Shown: positions 1-9,418 of the stretch, one piece after another
How positions within the stretch are numbered: position 1 is the stretch's first letter
Layout: each line of letters opens with the position of its first letter
The notes under the pieces: generated by a model
Databases searched by the model: none
Seen by the model: only the letters and a program-made list of their open reading frames with translations
What the model was told of the DNA's origin: nothing
Position numbers and translations under genes: made by a program
Source of the DNA: Pseudohalocynthiibacter aestuariivivens
Lineage (GTDB): Bacteria; Pseudomonadota; Alphaproteobacteria; Rhodobacterales; Rhodobacteraceae
Direction: 5' to 3'
Length of the DNA stretch: 64,000 nucleotides
Assembly (NCBI RefSeq): GCF_018457175.1
Contig: NZ_JAGFNU010000011.1
Location: 49,347 to 113,346 of the forward strand

Positions 1-110
1 TACCTTTTTCTTATGCTCAGCGCCGGAGCATGTCGGCGCGCTGAAAGGAGGACATTGTCCTGTCTCACTCTGTAAACGCGGCTGGTAGATCGGCCGCACC
101 GGACGCGCCA
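1..110 (+). other. Leader of rsfS, possible end of an upstream gene
   Basis: No complete gene is visible. A reading frame entering from the left edge stops with TGA at 42-44, ending in ...RRSMSAR, and might be the tail of an upstream gene, but I cannot identify it. The stop runs straight into a strong Shine-Dalgarno sequence (AAAGGAGGA, 44-52). The only start-like codon at good spacing after it in the rsfS frame is CTG at 60, well before the first ATG at 111. This suggests that rsfS is translated from upstream of its first ATG. Confidence 0.4.
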
Positions 111-467
111 ATGACTGGCACGCCGGCGGATATATCAAGCGAAGAACTGCTTGAACAAATTCTTTCCTCTCTCAACGATGACAAGGCTGAGGACATTGTG
201 TCCATCGACCTGCGCGGCAAATCCGAAATTGCCGACTATATGGTCGTTTGCTCTGGCCGTTCGACACGTCAGGTTTCCGCAATCTCGGAAAAACTGGTCG
301 ACCGGTTGAAACAGCGCTTTGCACGTCTTTCAAAGACCGAGGGCAAGGATCAGGGCGATTGGGTTTTAATCGACACCGGAGATGTGATTGTGCATATCTT
401 CCGCCCCGAAGTTCGCGAGTTCTACCAGCTTGAAAAGTTGTGGCAAAGCCCTAGCCCGCAAAACTGA
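111..467 (+). CDS. rsfS: Ribosomal silencing factor RsfS
   Basis: RsfS (Iojap/DUF143 family) binds ribosomal protein uL14 and blocks joining of the 30S and 50S subunits, lowering translation in stationary phase or starvation. The 118-residue product shows the family core: DLRGKSEIADYMVVCSGRS around residues 33-52, then GDWVLIDTGDVIVHIF and EVREFYQLEKLW near the C-terminus. The length is normal for the family. The frame is open back to 45, and a strong SD at 44-52 points to an alternative CTG start at 60, adding 17 residues (LSHSVNAAG...). The ATG at 111 has no good SD of its own. The stop overlaps the rlmH start by one base, so the two are co-translated, as in many bacteria. The function is certain and the start is not. 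Confidence 0.93.
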   Translation: MTGTPADISSEELLEQILSSLNDDKAEDIVSIDLRGKSEIADYMVVCSGRSTRQVSAISEKLVDRLKQRFARLSKTEGKDQGDWVLIDTGDVIVHIFRPEVREFYQLEKLWQSPSPQN

Positions 468-937
468 TGCGGGTTCACATTTGCGCAGTTGGCCGCCTTC
501 GGGCGGGGCCGGAGCGCGAGCTTATAGAAGATTATTTCACCAGATTTGACCGTACTGGCCGCGCGCTCGGGCTCGGGCCGGTCACGTTGCATGAAGTCGA
601 AGATAAAAAGGGTGGTGGGCAGGTCACCGAAGCTCTGCTGCTTGAACGGGCGATACCGGAGCGCGCGACAATCTGTGCGTTGGACGAACGTGGCAAAGGG
701 CTAAGCTCACCCCAATTTGCAACGCAAATGGCGCAGTGGCGCGACAATGGATGCAGCGATCTGGCGTTTGTTATCGGTGGGGCTGATGGTATCGCACCAG
801 ACCTTCGGTCCCGTGCAGACTTTAAACTTTCGTTTGGTGCAATGGTTTGGCCGCATATGTTGGCGCGTGTCATGTTGTCAGAACAACTCTATCGCGCCGC
901 CACAATTCTTGCAGGATCGCCCTATCACCGAAGCTAA
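467..937 (+). CDS. rlmH: 23S rRNA (pseudouridine1915-N3)-methyltransferase RlmH
   Basis: RlmH is a SPOUT-class methyltransferase that uses SAM to methylate N3 of pseudouridine 1915 in helix 69 of 23S rRNA on assembled 70S ribosomes. The 156-residue length matches the family. The signature FVIGGADGI lies near residues 101-109, the knot-forming C-terminal segment ends LYRAATILAGSPYHRS, and the central LDERGKGLSS stretch (about 72-81) is typical. The start overlaps the rsfS stop (TGATG, 465-469). The 132-base gap before gpmI probably holds that gene's promoter. Confidence 0.95.
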   Translation: MRVHICAVGRLRAGPERELIEDYFTRFDRTGRALGLGPVTLHEVEDKKGGGQVTEALLLERAIPERATICALDERGKGLSSPQFATQMAQWRDNGCSDLAFVIGGADGIAPDLRSRADFKLSFGAMVWPHMLARVMLSEQLYRAATILAGSPYHRS

Positions 938-1069
938 TTCAGCTTTCAGCTTGTTCTTGCGTCGATGTTAGCGAAAACAACAATTTAGCCAGTTGCAGAA
1001 CAAACCTGAAACCTTGCTCTTTCACCGCCTCACCCATAGATAGAGGGCGAGCAGAAGACGGACCTTATA

Positions 1070-2590
1070 ATGAACACACCTAAACCTGTCGTTCTATGCA
1101 TTCTTGATGGATGGGGCAGTCGCGCTGAGACCGATGCGAATGCACCTGCATTGGCAAATACCCCTAATTTTGACGAGGTGATGGCCACTTGCCCAAACGC
1201 AACGTTGCTTACACATGGGCCTGACGTTGGCCTTCCAAGCGGACAGATGGGGAATTCGGAAGTTGGTCATACAAACATTGGTGCCGGACGTGTCGTTGCA
1301 ATGGACCTCGGACAGATTGACCTAGCCATTGAAGACGGATCGTACTTTGAAAACAAAGCTCTTTTGGACTTTATTGCCAAACTAAAAGAAACCGGGGGAA
1401 CCGCTCACCTGCTTGGTCTTGTGTCAGATGGCGGCGTTCATGGCCATATCTCGCATATAAAAGCGACGGTTCGTGTGCTTACGGATGCTGGCATACCTGT
1501 TGCGCTTCACGCAATAACGGATGGTCGCGATGTGGCCCCAAAATCAGCTTATGGGTACCTCGGTGATCTGGCGGGCAGCCTTCCTTCTAATGCAAAAATC
1601 GTAACCGTTGTCGGCCGATATTTTGCGTTTGACCGCGATCACAGATGGGAGCGTGTCAGTGAGGCATATCATGCGATTGTCAGGGCAAAAGGTCCGGTTT
1701 CAAAAGACGCACATTCCGCAGTAACGGCCGCGTATAACAGAAGCGAAAGTGACGAATTTATCAGCGCAACGGTCATCGGAGACTACGCAGGAATCAAAGA
1801 CGGAGATGGCATTTTCTGTCTTAACTTTCGCTCTGACCGCGCGCGTGAAATTCTTGCGGCCATAGGTGACCCAGAGTTTGATGGCTTCGAGACAGGTCTG
1901 CGGCCAAAACTGGCCGCGTTCCTCGGGATGGTCGATTATTCAGACAGCCACCGAACTTACATGACGACTTGTTTTCCCAAACGCGAGATCGTGAACACGC
2001 TTGGTGCCTGGGTTGCAAAGCACGGGTTAAAACAATTTCGCCTCGCCGAGACGGAGAAGTATCCGCATGTGACCTTCTTTTTGAACGGCGGCGTTGAGGT
2101 GCCGGAAAAGGGTGAGGATCGCTTTATGCCAAAATCCCCAAAGGTAGCGACTTACGACCTGCAACCTGAAATGTCGGCCCCTGAAGTCACCAAAAAATTT
2201 GTCGAGGTCATCGAAGCTGGTTACGATCTGATCGTTACGAATTATGCGAACCCGGATATGGTTGGCCATACCGGAAGCCTTGAAGCCGCAATCAAAGCCT
2301 GCGAGACCGTTGATCTTGGGCTTGGCCGGGTGCTGAAAGCCTTAAAGCAAGCGGGTGGGGCAATGATAGTGACCGCAGACCACGGCAATTGCGAAGTCAT
2401 GGTTGACCCGGCAACGGGTGGTCCACACACGTCACACACAACGAACCCGGTTCCTGTTGCCTTGGTCGGAGGCCCTGAGGGCGTCACTTTGCGAAATGGG
2501 CGGCTTGCAGATATCGCACCAACACTTCTGGAATTGATGGGTCTGCCAAAGCCTGATGAAATGACCGGGGAAAGCCTGATTGCCCGATGA
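1070..2590 (+). CDS. gpmI: 2,3-bisphosphoglycerate-independent phosphoglycerate mutase
   Basis: This enzyme interconverts 3- and 2-phosphoglycerate in glycolysis and gluconeogenesis through a phosphoserine intermediate at a two-manganese site. The 506 residues begin with the metal-binding VVLCILDGWG (Asp13). The catalytic Ser63 sits in GQMGNSEVGHTNIGAGR, the substrate segments HAITDGRD and GRYFAFDRD follow, and the alkaline-phosphatase-fold ligands appear late in NYANPDMVGHTG, ADHGNCE and HTSHTTNPVP. It is full length for the family. Its stop overlaps the start of the EnvC-like gene (ATGA, 2587-2590), which couples a glycolytic gene to an envelope gene, an arrangement I know from other Rhodobacteraceae. 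Confidence 0.97.
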   Translation: MNTPKPVVLCILDGWGSRAETDANAPALANTPNFDEVMATCPNATLLTHGPDVGLPSGQMGNSEVGHTNIGAGRVVAMDLGQIDLAIEDGSYFENKALLDFIAKLKETGGTAHLLGLVSDGGVHGHISHIKATVRVLTDAGIPVALHAITDGRDVAPKSAYGYLGDLAGSLPSNAKIVTVVGRYFAFDRDHRWERVSEAYHAIVRAKGPVSKDAHSAVTAAYNRSESDEFISATVIGDYAGIKDGDGIFCLNFRSDRAREILAAIGDPEFDGFETGLRPKLAAFLGMVDYSDSHRTYMTTCFPKREIVNTLGAWVAKHGLKQFRLAETEKYPHVTFFLNGGVEVPEKGEDRFMPKSPKVATYDLQPEMSAPEVTKKFVEVIEAGYDLIVTNYANPDMVGHTGSLEAAIKACETVDLGLGRVLKALKQAGGAMIVTADHGNCEVMVDPATGGPHTSHTTNPVPVALVGGPEGVTLRNGRLADIAPTLLELMGLPKPDEMTGESLIAR

Positions 2591-3729
2591 GAAAAATGCG
2601 TGGCATTTTCCTGGCCGTTTTGATGGCCCTGACCTCCCCTTTCTCAGCCGGGGCCGAGACGGACCCATCTCTGATCGCCCGCCGTGCTGCGGGCCAGCTT
2701 GAAGCCGCCTCTGTTGCGTTGCAGGAAGCAGAGGGCGCAAGAGACCGTGTTGCCGCGCTAACCCAAACGATACACGCTTATGAAGAAGGGCTTGTTGCGC
2801 TGCGTCAGGGCCTGCGTCAGGCCGCAATCCGCGAAGCTGCCATCCGGCTGGAGTTTGATTCAAGGCGTGATCGGGTTTCCCGACTTTTGGGGGTTCTGCA
2901 AACAATGCAGAACTCGCCCACGCCCCTTCTTTTGATGCACCCTTCGGGACCGGTTGGCACCGCGCGGTCTGGTATGATCCTTGCGGAAGTGACACCTGCA
3001 ATTCAGGCGCAGGCAGAAGACCTCAGATATCAACTAGAGGAACTTTCGCTGTTACGCGCGCTGCAGGAAAGCGCCGCAGACACATTGAATGAGGGGCTTC
3101 AAGGAGCGCAAAACGCGCGAACTGCGCTTTCGCAGGCGGTTTCAGACAGAACAGAGCTGCCGCGCCGCTTTACAGAAGATCCGGCACAATTGCAGAGCTT
3201 GCTAGAAGGAAGCGAAACGCTTGAAGGGTTCGCTGGGGGTCTCGCATCCCTGCCAGAAAGTGACAAGGCGATCCCGATTCCCGATTTCGAACTTGGTCAG
3301 GGCAATCTTCCGCTACCCGTCTCGGGAACTTTGCTTCGGGGATACAACGAAGCCGATGCTGCAGGAATTCGCCGCCCCGGCTTTCTTATTGCGACATTAC
3401 CTCTCTCTATCGTCACTGCTCCGTGGCCGGCCACAATCAGATATCGTGGACCGTTGCTTGACTACGGAAACGTGATGATACTTGAGCCGCATCAAGACTA
3501 TCTAATGGTGTTTGCGGGCCTCGGGCGTGTTTATGGTGAAGTCGGTGAAGTGGTCTCTGCCGGTGCGCCTCTTGGGTTGATGGGCGGCAGTTCTGAAGGA
3601 ATTGAAGCGTTTTTGCCAAATAGTGCTGATGGTGCTGGTGCTGACCGGACAGAAACGCTTTATATAGAGATAAGAAATGGGCAAAGCCCGGTGGACCCGT
3701 CAGGCTGGTTCAATCTGAACAAGGATTAG
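2587..3729 (+). CDS. EnvC-type murein hydrolase activator with degenerate LytM domain
   Basis: This is a 380-residue exported protein. A signal peptide (MRKMRGIFLAVLMALTSPFS, cut near AGA) is followed by a long helical, probably coiled-coil region (about 30-210) and a C-terminal LytM/M23-like domain (about 240-375). The domain keeps the fold signature (YGNVMILEPH...) but lacks the catalytic zinc histidines: the usual H-x-H position reads VFAGLG. That is the pattern of EnvC/NlpD activators, which switch on cell-wall amidases at the division site without cutting peptidoglycan themselves. It overlaps gpmI by 4 bases and lies 6 bases from ctpA, so it is in the same operon. An inactive M23 protein with another role is possible. 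Confidence 0.85.
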   Translation: MRKMRGIFLAVLMALTSPFSAGAETDPSLIARRAAGQLEAASVALQEAEGARDRVAALTQTIHAYEEGLVALRQGLRQAAIREAAIRLEFDSRRDRVSRLLGVLQTMQNSPTPLLLMHPSGPVGTARSGMILAEVTPAIQAQAEDLRYQLEELSLLRALQESAADTLNEGLQGAQNARTALSQAVSDRTELPRRFTEDPAQLQSLLEGSETLEGFAGGLASLPESDKAIPIPDFELGQGNLPLPVSGTLLRGYNEADAAGIRRPGFLIATLPLSIVTAPWPATIRYRGPLLDYGNVMILEPHQDYLMVFAGLGRVYGEVGEVVSAGAPLGLMGGSSEGIEAFLPNSADGAGADRTETLYIEIRNGQSPVDPSGWFNLNKD

Positions 3730-3735
3730 AATGCG

Positions 3736-5073
3736 ATGAAGAAATTTGTGATGGCCGCAATTGGTGGCACCTTGGCCGGGGTTGTAGCGACCACCCAGAT
3801 TGCCGGTCCTTTGATTGCACAAGAAACCACTCGTAACACCAACGTTTATGAACAGCTGGATCTTTTTGGCGATATTTTTGAACGCATTCGCGCACAGTAC
3901 GTCGAAGAGGTGGACGAAGCTGACCTGATCGAAGCCGCGATAAACGGAATGCTGTCGTCACTTGATCCGCATTCAAGTTATCTGCCCCCTGCTGATTTTG
4001 ATGACATGCAGGTGCAAACACGTGGAGAATTTGGCGGCCTTGGGATCGAAGTGACCCAGGAAGAAGGCTTTGTCAAAGTCGTCTCGCCAATTGACGGAAC
4101 ACCTGCCGATGCCGCTGGAATGGAATCTGGTGATTTCATAACCCACGTAGATGGCGAAAGTCTGCTGGGTCTGACCCTTGATCAGGCTGTTGAAATGATG
4201 CGTGGTCCGGTTGGTTCTGAAATCATTATTACTGTCGTTCGTGAAGGAGCGGATGAACCGTTTGATGTTTCCATCATCCGCGACACAATCAAACTAACAG
4301 CAGTGCGCGCACGCACTGAAGGCGATACAGTTGTTCTTCGCGTCTCAACCTTCAATGACCAGACCTATAGCAACCTGAAAAACGGGCTCGAAAAAGAAAT
4401 CGAAGCTGCGGGTGGGATCGATAATATCAACGGTGTGGTTGTTGACTTGCGAAACAACCCCGGCGGCTTGCTCAATCAGGCGATCCGGGTGTCTGATGCG
4501 TTCCTTGATGCAGGTGAGATCGTATCAACCCGCGGCCGTGCACCTGAAGACGGAGAACGGTTCAACGCCTCTGCGGGCGATCTGGCGCAGGGCAAGCCGA
4601 TTGTCGTTCTGATTAACGGTGGGTCTGCTTCGGCTTCTGAAATTGTGGCCGGTGCGCTGCAAGATCACCGCCGTGCAATCGTGGTTGGCACAAAGAGCTT
4701 TGGGAAAGGGTCTGTCCAGACCGTTATGCCATTGCGCGGCGACGGTGCCATGCGCCTGACAACCGCGCGCTACTACACACCTTCAGGCCGTTCGATCCAA
4801 GCTTTGGGCGTGGAGCCAAACGTTGTTGTTCCACAACCCCGCAGACAGCCTGAAAATGACGAGGACGAAAGTGCAACACCGCGCACCCGTACAGAGGCGG
4901 ACCTGCGTGGCAGCCTCGACAATGACTCGTTCACCGAAGAAGAACGCCGGTTGCTGGAAGAAGAGCGCGCGCGCGTTGAAGCCGCAGCTGAACTTCGTGA
5001 GGAGGATTTTCAACTGTCTTATGCAATCGACCTGCTGACGGGGCTATCGGCCCTAGCATCTGCAACCGAATAA
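3736..5073 (+). CDS. ctpA: Carboxy-terminal processing protease, S41 family
   Basis: This is a periplasmic or membrane-anchored serine protease of 445 residues. The N-terminal signal (MKKFVMAAIGGTLAGVVATTQIAG) is followed by a helical region with LDPHSSYLPP, a PDZ domain (about 95-180; GGLGIEVTQEEGFVKVVSPIDGTPA is its start) and the S41 core. The catalytic Ser/Lys dyad is Ser299 in GGSASASEIVAGALQD and Lys324 in SFGKGSVQ. Family members trim C-termini of envelope proteins, and some cleave peptidoglycan hydrolases, which fits the EnvC-like neighbour. After the core comes a charged, Glu/Arg-rich tail. An SD (AAGGA) sits just before the ATG. A strong hairpin terminator follows the gene. Confidence 0.94.
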   Translation: MKKFVMAAIGGTLAGVVATTQIAGPLIAQETTRNTNVYEQLDLFGDIFERIRAQYVEEVDEADLIEAAINGMLSSLDPHSSYLPPADFDDMQVQTRGEFGGLGIEVTQEEGFVKVVSPIDGTPADAAGMESGDFITHVDGESLLGLTLDQAVEMMRGPVGSEIIITVVREGADEPFDVSIIRDTIKLTAVRARTEGDTVVLRVSTFNDQTYSNLKNGLEKEIEAAGGIDNINGVVVDLRNNPGGLLNQAIRVSDAFLDAGEIVSTRGRAPEDGERFNASAGDLAQGKPIVVLINGGSASASEIVAGALQDHRRAIVVGTKSFGKGSVQTVMPLRGDGAMRLTTARYYTPSGRSIQALGVEPNVVVPQPRRQPENDEDESATPRTRTEADLRGSLDNDSFTEEERRLLEEERARVEAAAELREEDFQLSYAIDLLTGLSALASATE

Positions 5074-5080
5074 GGAAAAG

Positions 5081-5102
5081 GGGCCGGTTGTAAAACCGGC
5101 CC
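5081..5102 (+). terminator. Hairpin terminator between ctpA and rppH
   Basis: A perfect 9-bp stem (GGGCCGGTT / AACCGGCCC) with a GTAA loop starts 8 bases after the ctpA stop and is followed by the short pyrimidine tract TCCTTCT. The run of T is weak, so termination may be partial and rppH may still receive read-through. Confidence 0.7.
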
Positions 5103-5115
5103 TCCTTCTACCATC

Positions 5116-5610
5116 ATGAAACCAGATGACATTTCTGCCCTTCCCTATCGCCCCTGCGTCGGAGTGATGCTCGTAAATTCTGCTGGCCTGATCTTCGCTG
5201 GCCAACGGATTGATAGCGAATTGCCAGCGTGGCAGATGCCTCAGGGTGGAATCGACGACGGTGAAGACCCGCGGGATGCGGCGATGCGTGAATTGTGGGA
5301 AGAAACCGGTGTAACCACTGATCTGGTTTCAGTCAGGGCACAGACAGATGATTGGCTGACGTACGAACTGCCGCACAACATCATACCCAGAATTTGGAAG
5401 GGACGGTTCAAAGGGCAAAAGCAATTGTGGTTCCTGCTTCAATTCTTGGGTCAAGATGCCGACATCCAAATTGAAACCGACCACCCGGAATTTTCAGAAT
5501 GGCGCTGGATTGGCCCGGATGAAATGCTGGAAAGCATCGTGCCGTTTAAACGAGATTTGTACAGACAGGTGATTGATGCTTTTCGCAACCACCTGAACAG
5601 CGACCGTTAG
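5116..5610 (+). CDS. rppH: RNA pyrophosphohydrolase
   Basis: RppH is a Nudix hydrolase that removes pyrophosphate from triphosphorylated RNA 5' ends and so triggers 5'-end-dependent mRNA decay; some alphaproteobacterial members also cleave dinucleoside polyphosphates. The 164 residues contain the Nudix box at about 44-66 ([13 protein letters not shown] followed by RELWEETGV). The flanking [11 protein letters not shown] and [10 protein letters not shown] motifs are typical of RppH rather than of other Nudix enzymes. The RppH-type middle ([12 protein letters not shown]) is also present. The gene lies 14 bases beyond the ctpA terminator and converges on the transglycosylase gene. Confidence 0.94.
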   Translation: MKPDDISALPYRPCVGVMLVNSAGLIFAGQRIDSELPAWQMPQGGIDDGEDPRDAAMRELWEETGVTTDLVSVRAQTDDWLTYELPHNIIPRIWKGRFKGQKQLWFLLQFLGQDADIQIETDHPEFSEWRWIGPDEMLESIVPFKRDLYRQVIDAFRNHLNSDR

Positions 5611-5632
5611 TCAGCGATTTTTATGCGCTCTG

Positions 5633-6979
5633 CTAGCGCAATCGCCGCAGAATATCGTATGACGCATAGCCATCCGGAATCATCCCGACAGAACTCTGAA
5701 ACCTTCTGATCGCTGCAATTGTGTTTGGCCCGATGATGCCGTCAACACCGTCGGTGTTGAACCCGGCAGCGGTCAGCATCCGCTGCATTTCCTGTTTCTC
5801 GGAAAACCGCAATGGCCTGTCGCCACGTGGCCAGTCTGATCGTAGTGGCCCTGCCCCAGCAATCCGATCCGACAAGTGCCCAACGCCGATAACGTAGGCA
5901 TCGGCTGTATTATACCGCTCTATCACGTGAAAATTCTGAAAGATCATAAAGGCGGCACCCTGCGCACCCGCTGGTAACAAGATAGAGGCACGCCCGTGTT
6001 CAGGTATTCGATTGCCGTTTGCATCCCTGATGCCCAGCGCCATCCATTCACGAACCGGTTTCTTTATCCTTTCACCCGTCAGGCCATAATTAAACCCGCG
6101 CGGAAGCTGTACCTCTACACCCCAAGGCTGGCCCTTGGTCCACCCAAACCGTGCAAGATAAGCCGCAGTAGACGCCAGAGCGTCGGCAGGATTGTCGGAC
6201 CAGATATCACGCTTACCGTCACCGGTAAAATCCTGCGCATAAGCAAGATAACTGGTTGGTATGAACTGTGTATGTCCCATGGCCCCCGCCCAGGAACCCG
6301 TCATCTGGTTCGGGCGTACATCACCGGACTGAATGATTTTCAACGCCGCAATCAGCTGCGATTCAAAGAACCGGCCACGCCGCCCATCAAAGGCAAGCGT
6401 CGCCAACGATTCGATCAGCGGCTCACTGCCGCGATACTCTCCATACGCGCTTTCCAACCCCCAAATCGCGGCGACAACTTCCTTTTCAACGCCGTAGCGC
6501 GCTTCAATCTGTTCAAGTAAGCGGCGATGCTGGCGCACGGCCGCGCGCCCATTGTTTACGCGCGTATCCGAAGCTGCACTATCCAGATATTCCCAAATCT
6601 GTTTGGTGAATTCAGATTGATTGCGGTCTTTCTGGATCACTCCGGTGTTGTACTGAACACCCCGGAAAGCGGCGTCAAACGTCTGGGACGTGATACCTGC
6701 CGCTACCGCGCGAGACCGAAAACTTCTGATCCAGCGTTGAAACCCTGCATTGCCGACTGCGGGCTGCACCTGAACACTCTCTTCTCTCTGAGGGCGTGCG
6801 GCAGGGCGCGGAAGCGCGATCACACCTGACGTTGCGACTGTTGCGACAACAGTTTCACCTGCAACAACAGGCCGCTCGACGGGCCGCTTTGAAACCTCGA
6901 CAGCTAGGCCAGATGCCCCAGCCACTACGGCTGGCAACAAGCCCGCAACAAACCCGAAGATCATTACCCAATTGCGCAA
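5633..6979 (-). CDS. Lytic murein transglycosylase with C-terminal peptidoglycan-binding domain
   Basis: This exported enzyme cleaves the glycan strand of peptidoglycan to 1,6-anhydro-muropeptides. A signal-like N-terminus is followed by a low-complexity linker and an SLT_2 (MltB-type) catalytic domain from about residue 78. The catalytic Glu is in WGLESAYGEYRG, and MGHTQFIPTSYLAYAQDFTGDG is characteristic. A PG_binding_1 repeat closes the protein (about 385-445; GFNTDGVDGIIGPNTIAAIRRFQ). The 448-residue frame begins at TTG (6979); an in-frame ATG at 6964 (MIFGFVAG) would leave an equally good signal peptide, so the start is open. It stands alone on the minus strand, convergent with rppH. Confidence 0.92.
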   Translation of the reverse strand: MRNWVMIFGFVAGLLPAVVAGASGLAVEVSKRPVERPVVAGETVVATVATSGVIALPRPAARPQREESVQVQPAVGNAGFQRWIRSFRSRAVAAGITSQTFDAAFRGVQYNTGVIQKDRNQSEFTKQIWEYLDSAASDTRVNNGRAAVRQHRRLLEQIEARYGVEKEVVAAIWGLESAYGEYRGSEPLIESLATLAFDGRRGRFFESQLIAALKIIQSGDVRPNQMTGSWAGAMGHTQFIPTSYLAYAQDFTGDGKRDIWSDNPADALASTAAYLARFGWTKGQPWGVEVQLPRGFNYGLTGERIKKPVREWMALGIRDANGNRIPEHGRASILLPAGAQGAAFMIFQNFHVIERYNTADAYVIGVGHLSDRIAGAGPLRSDWPRGDRPLRFSEKQEMQRMLTAAGFNTDGVDGIIGPNTIAAIRRFQSSVGMIPDGYASYDILRRLR

Positions 6980-7075
6980 TTTGACACCTGTATGTTTTTG
7001 TTCTTTTACTAAGTGTACCCTGTCTGAAACCCATCGAAAAGCACCCTGATAAAAACGCGCAGGCTTTCGCCGGAG

Positions 7076-9334
7076 CTAGCCACGCCGTTTGCGCGCAACT
7101 TTCTTTTTTATCTTGGCTGACTTCTTCTGTGACCGGTTCGTTGCACGTCCCTTGTAGCTGCCACGCCCCCCGGCCTGGCCCCTTGGCAAGGCCTTGCCCG
7201 CCACTTCGACCAATTCCAGCAAGAGACCCCCGGTTACCGGTGCGGCCTCTGACAGCCGAACCAGCACGCGCGTGCCAATTCCAAGCTTGAGGCCGGAATG
7301 TTCACCCGTCAAAGTCTGCTCTTCGGCATCGAAATGGAAAAACTCACGTCCGAGCGTTCGTACAGGAATGAGCCCGTCTGCCCCGGTCTCATCCAGACGC
7401 ACAAAGGCGCCAAACCGTGCGATTCCCGAGATGCGACCGGGAAACTCTGTTCCGACACGCTCTGATAGATACGCCGCTAAATAGCGGTCTGTGGTGTCCC
7501 GTTCCGCCATCATACTGCGGCGTTCGGTTTCTGAAATATGCGTACCTGTTTCGGCGAGATTTTGCACGTCAGCATCGGTGAGCCCGTCATCACCCCAACC
7601 ATGTGCCCTGATAATTGCACGGTGCACGACAAGGTCCGCGTACCGCCGGATAGGTGAGGTGAAATGCGCATACGCGCGCAACGCCAAACCAAAATGCCCA
7701 AAGTTTTCAGGTGCGTAATAGGCCTGTGTCATAGATCGCAGAGTGGCCATATTGATCAGTTCATCCTGATCGGTGCCTTCTGCTTCCTTCAGCAATCGGT
7801 TCAAATGCGCCGTTTTCAATACCTGTCCCTTGGCGAGGGTCAGGCCAGAGGCCTGTGCAACCTCGCGCAGACTATCCAGCTTTTCAGGGCTGGGCTCTTC
7901 ATGCACCCGGAAAATCAGGGGTTGGCGTTTTTTGATCAGCTCTTCGGCGGCGGCAACATTCGCAAGCACCATGAATTCTTCGATCAGGCGATGTGCGTCC
8001 AACCGTTCGTAGAAGTTGACGGAGGCGACTTTGCCATCGTCACTTATAACAACGCGACGCTCTGGCAAATCAAGGTCAAGCGGTTGGCGTTCCGCACGCG
8101 CCTTTTTTGTCGCTTCATAGGCGGCATAAAGTGGTTTTAGAACCGGTTCCACCAAAGCTTCGGTTTTCTCGTTTGCGTCACCATCAATCGCGGTCTGAAC
8201 TTCATGATAGTGAAGCGATGCCACAGATTTCATGAGACCCCGTGTAAACCGATGACTAATTTTGTGGCCGCTCGAATCTAAAACCATTCGCACGGCCATA
8301 CAGGCACGTGGCACCCCTTCGTGCAAACTACATAGATCGCCGGACAGGTGATCGGGCAGCATAGGCACCACCCGATCCGGGAAGTAGGTTGAATTGCCGC
8401 GTTTACGGGCCTCGCGGTCTAATGCCGAACCGGGCGTGACATAGTGAGCAACATCTGCGATAGCCACCCAAACAACATGACCACCCTTGTTCTTTGGGTC
8501 GTCATCCGCGTGCGCATAGCAGGCATCATCACGGTCGCGCGCGTCGGTCGGGTCAATCGTGATCAGGGGAAGATCACGCAGGTCCTCACGTTTACCGAGC
8601 GGCACAGGTTTCGCATTGTCTGACTCTGCAACGACATCATCAGGGAAATCGTCGGGAATACCATGCTGGTGAATAGCGATCAGCGAAACAGCCTTTGGTG
8701 CTGTCGGGTCCCCCAGACGGCTTATGATACGCGCTGAAGGAAGGCCCATCCGGTTCTTTGGCCCGGCCTGTTCAGCCTCGACCAGTTCGCCGTCTTTCGC
8801 GCTAAGGCTTGCACCTGGCGTGACACGCCATTCCTTGTCACTGCCTTTCTCGATTGGCAGAACGCGTCCGCCTTCAGCCCCTTTCCTGAAAACGCCCAAT
8901 ATCCGGTGCGGGTTCGTTCCGATCCTGCGGATCAGCCGCGCTTCGTACTGATGCGCTTCTCCGCTTACTTCGCTTAGACGTGCTAATATTCTGTCGCCTT
9001 CACCCAACGCAGGATCAGACTCACGCGCAACGAACAAAACCTTTGGTTCGGGGCTATCGCTGATCCACTCAAGTGGACGCGCGTATAGGTCACCATCCTC
9101 AGAAGGGGCCATTATCTGTAAAACAGAAACTGGCGGCAGCCTATCCGGATCACGATAAGAGTGTTTTCTTTTCTGAAGGTGTCCTTCGGACTCCAACTCT
9201 TTCAGTAAACGCTTCAGATCAATGCGCGCAGCACCCTTGATGCCAAAAGCACGGGCGATATCACGTTTATTGGTTTTGGTCGGGTTATCGGAAATCCATG
9301 CAAGAATTTCGTCTTTTGTCGGTATGCGCATCAT
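7076..9334 (-). CDS. rnr: Ribonuclease R
   Basis: RNase R is a processive 3'-to-5' exoribonuclease that degrades structured RNA and takes part in rRNA quality control. The 752 residues contain an N-terminal winged-helix domain (about 1-65), cold-shock-like OB folds, the RNB catalytic domain (about 245-570) and an S1 domain (about 620-705). The RNB signature is PLITIDPTDARDRDDACYA with the metal-binding aspartates. The protein ends in a Lys/Arg-rich tail (RSQKKSAKIKKKVARKRRG) typical of RNase R. Starts with ATG ATG are at 9332-9334. An 84-base gap separates it from the DUF2064 gene upstream, so it may be in one operon with that gene and dapE. Confidence 0.96.
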   Translation of the reverse strand: MMRIPTKDEILAWISDNPTKTNKRDIARAFGIKGAARIDLKRLLKELESEGHLQKRKHSYRDPDRLPPVSVLQIMAPSEDGDLYARPLEWISDSPEPKVLFVARESDPALGEGDRILARLSEVSGEAHQYEARLIRRIGTNPHRILGVFRKGAEGGRVLPIEKGSDKEWRVTPGASLSAKDGELVEAEQAGPKNRMGLPSARIISRLGDPTAPKAVSLIAIHQHGIPDDFPDDVVAESDNAKPVPLGKREDLRDLPLITIDPTDARDRDDACYAHADDDPKNKGGHVVWVAIADVAHYVTPGSALDREARKRGNSTYFPDRVVPMLPDHLSGDLCSLHEGVPRACMAVRMVLDSSGHKISHRFTRGLMKSVASLHYHEVQTAIDGDANEKTEALVEPVLKPLYAAYEATKKARAERQPLDLDLPERRVVISDDGKVASVNFYERLDAHRLIEEFMVLANVAAAEELIKKRQPLIFRVHEEPSPEKLDSLREVAQASGLTLAKGQVLKTAHLNRLLKEAEGTDQDELINMATLRSMTQAYYAPENFGHFGLALRAYAHFTSPIRRYADLVVHRAIIRAHGWGDDGLTDADVQNLAETGTHISETERRSMMAERDTTDRYLAAYLSERVGTEFPGRISGIARFGAFVRLDETGADGLIPVRTLGREFFHFDAEEQTLTGEHSGLKLGIGTRVLVRLSEAAPVTGGLLLELVEVAGKALPRGQAGGRGSYKGRATNRSQKKSAKIKKKVARKRRG

Positions 9335-9418
9335 GAAACCCGATTAACACGCCGCTGCTGCGACGTCATTGCAAATCGGTCTGTTACAGATCGCCTCTTT
9401 TGACTTTCCGTTCCGGGT

